Below are positions 38,113 through 42,978 of a stretch of DNA of 42,978 nt, in pieces; position 1 is the first letter of the stretch, and every line of letters begins with the position of its first letter. The notes beneath the pieces are model-generated. The model was not told the DNA's origin, searched no databases, and was given only the letters and a program-made list of their open reading frames with translations. The stretch comes from Krasilnikovozyma curviuscula (lineage: Eukaryota; Basidiomycota; Tremellomycetes; Cystofilobasidiales; Mrakiaceae). A program made the translations under genes and the position numbers. The stretch spans positions 1-42,978 of the forward strand of contig MVAQ01000188.1 in NCBI GenBank assembly GCA_014825775.1, given 5' to 3'.

Positions 38113-40222
38113 TTATGCAAGAAGCATCTCTCCACCACTTCGTATCACGCGAAGCCCAGCAAGAAGCGAGTAAGTCGAGAACTGGTTGCCGACTTGGGGG
38201 AAGGAAACAAAGCGAATGTCAGGCCAAGAAGACAGAAAGCATCTACGCTGTTAGACGTACTCAAAGCAGCAGCATTCGACATTAAAACCATGTCCACCAA
38301 CGAACTAGTCCATCCTGCTCGTGCAAGTTTATGGTTTTCACAATCAGCGGTGGTTCTTCTTTTTCCACACCGAGAAAAAGACGACTGACCTTTCCACCTC
38401 CCGTAGCCCATGCTTAACTCATCATGGTTGACCCTCCTCCATCCCATCTCCTCGACCTGCGCCCACCAGTCCTCATCTTGCTCGTCGCTGAACACAATCA
38501 CTTCCTCAGGTACCATCTTGCCGCGATTTCGGAGCGTAGCTTTAACCTGAGCGATTTGGGGCACATACGCCGATAAGGGAGCGTAGCATGTTGAGACGTT
38601 ACCTCCGTCTCGGAGGCAGTCCATCCCAAACTGAAAGCAGAAAAATCCATCAGACAAGGGAAGCGCAGTAGAGATCCAGCAGAGAACAGAAGGAGACTTA
38701 CATCTCCATGTCGAGCGTGGATCGCGATGTAGCCTGGACTCTTCTCACCGTAGAGTTCGGGAACAGCAGCTGCAATGTATTCATTACCTAGATCTTGAAG
38801 CTCCTGGGTGAAGTAGAGATGTCGTCCGACGACGTCCCACGTCGGCCAGGTTGGGTGAGGTCGTTCGTCGAAGGAGCCGGTTGCGGTGAAGAAGTACATC
38901 TGGATAGTGAGTGAGACAGAGAATCCATCAGTTGATATCTCTAAGGAAAGAAAGCTTCCTGAATTTACAGTTGTGTAGCACATCATTGACGGATTCGGCC
39001 TGGCTGGTTCCACAATCGCGAGTGCAGCTTCCTCCCCAAACTCCTGGATCTGTTCCTTCCTCCACTTCTGCATAATTCCATCAACATGCTTGTTGACCTT
39101 GTACTCATTACCAAGAAACGCGACCTCATCCTTGAGCATCCTCGAACTCGTCTCCACCGGCGCGGTGAAAATGTCGATGGTAGTATTGAACGCGGGTCTG
39201 TACCCTCCAAAAGCAGAAGATGAGACCACACGGTAGCCGCCTATTTCTTCTTGGATGTACTGTGGAGACTCCCAGCAGCCCATGCTGTCCGGATGCATCG
39301 ACCTGCGGTCCTTGACATCGTCCCATTCCAAAGCTGGTCTAGAGGTGGAATTCATGTATCTGCCCAGATCAAAGACGTCAGACTAAGAGTCCAAAATTCA
39401 AGAGAAAAACAAATAGTTTCAGAGTCAAAACCCGGGTCGAGTTCAGGACGGAGGGGTAACAGTTAATAGTGACTCACGAATTTGAGCTCGTCCAAGTGAT
39501 CGCTTGGATCGATTCCTCCCATATGACCATGATGCCTGGTAAACCTTCCAATAACAGGTATTCGATCTGACATGAGTGAAAGATGCATGAGGAGCATGTA
39601 TGATATTATCTGAGGAGTTGTATATCGAAACCAGGTAATATCAGCAGAAAGGCAGACGCGTCAGTTGAAGGGAAGAGTTGGGGAAGAGAAGCTGCTTGTT
39701 CTAACCTCGTTGGCTACAGAATGAAACCAAAAGGCAGTCAATCTCTTGTGGTCTCGTCACAAGTGGACAACAGCGAAGAAGTGGAGACCGGGGTCTGAGC
39801 ACCGACATCGGCCACCGACTCGTTCCAAAATAGAATACGAAACTGAAAAACTCACACATGCCAGCACCAACGCCCGTACTGAGATATTTCACACCTTCGT
39901 CAGGTTTCAATCGATCCCACAGAGATCCTTCCAAGCTAGCGTGCTCATTCAAGTACTCCTCTCTTCTAAGACCTTCCGTCTTGAACCAAATGTCACCTCC
40001 GGCTGAGAGTATTAGCTGATCCCGAAAGACTGTAAGCGTTGCAAGTAGAAAGATTATGGTTGATATGAAGAGGAACCGTCGAGAGCGTGCCATGGATGAG
40101 AGGGAGGAGAAGGACGAGGAACGATGGTGTTGTTGTGGAGTGGTCTGTGCGGATGCTGTTGAGGTTGAGAGAGGGAGGTAGGATCCTTGTTTCCTGCTGA
40201 GGAAGGACCGAAAATTCGACAT
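38113..40222 (-). CDS. O-fucosyltransferase-like type II membrane protein
   Basis: Putative Golgi/ER glycosyltransferase of the GDP-fucose protein O-fucosyltransferase-like fold. Exons: 39856-40222, 39706-39713, 39478-39609, 38969-39382, 38702-38899, 38390-38630, 38261-38314, 38113-38192; 497 residues. The N-terminus is cytosolic and Ser/Gln-rich, followed by one membrane anchor at about residues 52-70 (FLFISTIIFLLATLTVF). The luminal domain begins with VKYLSTGVGAGMSNEI, matching the phosphate-binding start of this family, then IPVIGRFTRHHGHMGG and SDVFDLGRYM. IAIHARHGDFGMDC corresponds to the conserved H-x-R-x-G-D-F motif. The C-terminus (SNAAALIGNQFSTYSLLAGL) matches the usual GTxxSTxS nucleotide-binding region, with Asn-Gln in place of Thr-x. 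The 8-nt exon 39706-39713 is required to keep the frame. The acceptor substrate is unknown. Confidence 0.85.
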
Positions 40223-41231
40223 GGTCAACCAGAGAGATCAGAGAGAAGAAGGGCGAGGAAATCGAGTCGTGGTCAGCGAAGAAACAGAGTCTCAGGGGCT
40301 GTAGGGTAGAGCCACCGAATGCGGGTTCCGGTCGGAAGGAAACTTTATACAAGGGGACGAAAACAAAAACAAACCAAACTCACGAGGGGAAAAAATGATG
40401 ACAGAATTATTTCCTGGAGAACTGCCGTTGAGCAGGACGACTTCTCCGTCCTCCGTAGAAAAAAAATCAACGCGCCTTGCAGGATCCCGTTCAGGGCAGA
40501 CCGAGCGCAGAAGCCACCACAGAACGTGTCCTCCTAGCTGGTCCAGCGAGCACAGAAGAGGCCTTGGACCGAGAATAAAAGAGAGAGAGAGAGAGAGAGA
40601 GAGACTGTTCACCGTCAGAAGGTGAAGACGCTGTCGAGAGCTGCATTTCTGACGTGTTTTAGATTTTTAGGTGTTTTCCACCGTTTTCTTTTATTAAGAG
40701 AGATACGGGGGACGGATGTCTTGTGGCTCTTTATCATGAAGCTTGATTAGGATGGGGACTGAGCTAAAGACTTGGTAGGATGTTGTGGGTGTAATGAACG
40801 AGAGAACCGAGCTGGAACATGGCTCAATTTATAGGTTGACCTAACGCTCCAGTCTCCCTAGGTCCATGTATTTGAGAAGGCTTGAATTTATGTTGCTGTA
40901 ACATGCCATAAGAATCTGTCGTTTAACGGACTGGGCGTTTGAAGTTTAACACTAGTTCACAAGCTAGCTGCTGTGACCGGTCCAGTGCTACCGAATTAGA
41001 TTTTATTCTCATTTTCTCACACAAAATATAGACAGCTCGTCACTTTTCTAATATATGATAACATATAACGACAGCCTACGACAGGAGAAGAACAAAGTAA
41101 AGTCAAGGAAGCGATTTCGATATGCAGGCTCAGGAGATCGCACTGTGGTCACTCATATTATGGGAGCGACAGACCTGATAGAAAACGATGAAAGAAGATC
41201 AGATTAGAGATTAGGAATTTAGGCGTAAAAA
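40223..41231. other. Intergenic region, promoter of the fucosyltransferase-like gene
   Basis: About 1 kb between two minus-strand genes. It includes the GA microsatellite at 40581-40604, which is a CT tract on the coding strand of the downstream gene, probably in its promoter or 5' leader. The 3' UTR of the F-box-like gene lies at the other end. I see no gene. Confidence 0.6.
40581..40604. repeat. (GA)12 microsatellite
   Basis: Twelve perfect GA dinucleotides about 360 bases upstream of the start codon of the fucosyltransferase-like gene. Confidence 0.95.
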
Positions 41232-42495
41232 TCAGGAAAGAAGAGAAGCGTACGAGCGATACTCGTCCTGCTTGAAAGCTTCCAACCTGCTTTCAAACCT
41301 AATTACCACACCTCTCAATTCATGTTCTCTTTCTTTCAGCACCAGATTAATTAATTGATGCAATTGCAAATCTGCGTTGGCATAGGAACCTCCGAAAACA
41401 ATCTCCTCCATACTCGGACACAGTTGCAGCAGCGGTGAGAGCTCGTCGTCCCAGAACGACGCAGAAGTTGTGGACGGGAAGTGATGCACTACGGCTAAAA
41501 AGTCACCTTGGAAGTCTTTAGCCAGGTGAGCGCCGATGATGGTGACCTTTGTCACAGTAGCATACGTCGAGGTTGGAGATTGCGATGATGAAGCCGTCAG
41601 CGAGAATCTTTTCAAAGGGTACCTGAGAGCATCGACCAAGGTATCGAGGTAGAGCGTTGAGATGTGCTCCGTCGCTCGAAGGAAGTAGTGCAAGTGCTGA
41701 CTCCGGAGAAAACTCGTGAACTCGAAGTGACGAGGAGAGAAGTCGCCAAAGAGAGAATTCCACGTTTGGGAGGAGGAGACGTAGTCGATCGTCATTTCTA
41801 TAGAAAGTTTTGTAAGGTTGGGGAGGAGGAGTGCTGGAGCTGATGTAGGATTGGTGGTGTGAGCGGCGGTGATGTCTCCAATAGAAGACAGGGACAGGTT
41901 GAGCGCCGAAGAAAAGTGATTGGGAGAGACCAATGATGAACTTGACCAGAAGAATGTAAGATTTCTTGCAAAAGTTAATGATTTCACCTGTGAGATGCAG
42001 ATGACGAAGAATAGGACGACAAGGTTTAAAAAGCGGTCAGAATGTCGAGACGTACCTGTTAGGGCACGTAGGAAATGACTTTCAGCTTACATATCTCAGC
42101 CCAGGATTCCTCTTCACTCTGTCATACTCTTCCTCCCTTACTACCAGTCGCCTATCGTCATCATTTCCGCCCAAATCCGCTGTCTCCCACTTCCCCCCAA
42201 AGAACCTCTCTACCGCCCTAGGATGGCCAAATCTGACTTCTTTGTACAGGTGAGGATAGCCCTCCTCGTGGAAGGAGCGGCTGGTGACGAGAATTTGGGC
42301 GCTGGATTTGGAGGAGGGCAGGATGGCAAAGGAGAGGATGTGGGAGATGAGTTCAGGAGGGCAGAGATGGATGGGTGAAGCTGCTCTGGGGTATTGAAGG
42401 CGTTTAATATCAGGTGAATCATCTGTATGGTTTGACAGCGTTGGTACTTGGGTTGGAAGAGGGCTTAAGCAGGGGCGGGATGGTGAGAAGTCCAT
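41232..42495 (-). CDS. F-box/LRR-like protein
   Basis: Probable substrate adaptor of an SCF ubiquitin ligase, or one of the large family of basidiomycete F-box-like proteins of unknown role. Exons: 42091-42495 and 41232-41987; 386 residues. The N-terminal motif HLCPPELISHILSFAIL, at about residues 43-59, matches the start of an F-box (L-P-x-E-L/I-x-x-x-I-L), followed by LVTSRSFHEEGYPHLYKEV as in fungal F-box-like proteins. The rest has Leu-rich beta/alpha patterns (LPNLTKLSIEM, VTKVTIIGAHL, CPSMEEIVFGG) suggesting degenerate leucine-rich repeats. A possible third exon (donor near 41253, acceptor near 41175) would replace the last few residues with SVAPII. Confidence 0.75.
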
Positions 42496-42978
42496 TCTTC
42501 ACCTAGAAATCGTTACAGGGCAGAACCCTCCACGACGACGATACAGACGAAGGAATAATAGAAGCTTGGGAACCAGCTTAATTGCGCTGTAAGGTTGAGG
42601 TTGCGAGGAATCTGGTTGCGAGGAGCTGATGCTAAGTGTTGTTCAGGTCGAGCTCGCGGAGGTACTTCCAAGCGCGAAGTCTTGCTGAACTGCATCGATC
42701 TTCTCAGAGGATAGGATCCACTGGCAACAATAAATTCTTCTATAAATACATTAACATTTTCGTAGGTGAGTGCGTTTTCTTCCAGGCTCAGAAATGGTTT
42801 CGAAGCTGATTTCGTTAGGCTCTTATTTGCTCGTTGCTCGTCCTCCATCAAACGTTCTGCTCGCCCAAGCCATCATAGGACAGGATCCAGCTCTACTGGA
42901 AGAGGTACAATTAGTTGGGACCTTTGGAAATCTAACTCGAAACGCAGAATGGCTTCCTCCCCACCTTCCCCTCTAGCC
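42496..42978. other. Unassigned right edge
   Basis: The last 483 bases contain the probable promoter of the F-box-like gene. Overlapping open frames (minus 42513-42851, plus 42770-42976) have no recognisable motif, and the one at the edge may belong to a gene that continues outside the window. Confidence 0.4.

Noticed and set aside
42513..42976. Overlapping open frames on both strands at the right edge
   Set aside because: Neither shows a family motif, and the apparent donor and acceptor near 42764-42785 are only 20 bases apart, too close for an intron.

Overview
The window is nuclear DNA from a filamentous basidiomycete, most likely Agaricomycotina. This is inferred from dense spliceosomal introns of about 45-90 nt with GTRNGT donors and YAG acceptors, very small exons, and protein sequences of fungal type. 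It holds 13 protein-coding genes that I could reconstruct exon by exon, checking that phases stay consistent from start to stop. One of them (CHD1) is cut by the left edge. I saw no rRNA, tRNA, CRISPR array or transposon.

Left part (1-14.8 kb): the C-terminal majority of the chromatin remodeler CHD1 (+) converges on an unusual 31-exon gene (-). That gene encodes a GPI-anchored, Ser-rich wall protein with three tandem CFEM-like eight-cysteine modules. Upstream of it lies a small conserved-looking hypothetical gene (-), divergent from a gene (+) for an NDUFA4/MLRQ-type respiratory subunit.

Middle (15.5-30 kb): a kinesin-5 (BimC) motor, a beta-carbonic anhydrase and a SARAF-like ER membrane protein, all on +, then a large UBP2-type deubiquitinase on -.

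Right part (30-43 kb): a mitochondrial NAD+ carrier of the Ndt1/Yia6 type (-) with an in-frame TAA in an otherwise intact gene, divergent from an MFS sugar transporter (+). Next come the nucleotide-excision-repair subunit ERCC1/Rad10 (-), an O-fucosyltransferase-like type II membrane protein (-) and an F-box/LRR-like protein (-). The last 480 bases are unassigned.

Most genes are unrelated housekeeping loci in ordinary fungal order, and I see no metabolic cluster or defence island. The most novel feature is the CFEM-like gene. Its repeated modules are built from matching series of microexons (16, 20-23, 21-24, 27, 38-41 and 91-103 nt) with matching phases, evidence of intragenic duplication that kept its introns. 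All models come from reading the sequence by eye, so splice sites are inferred and were not tested against transcripts.
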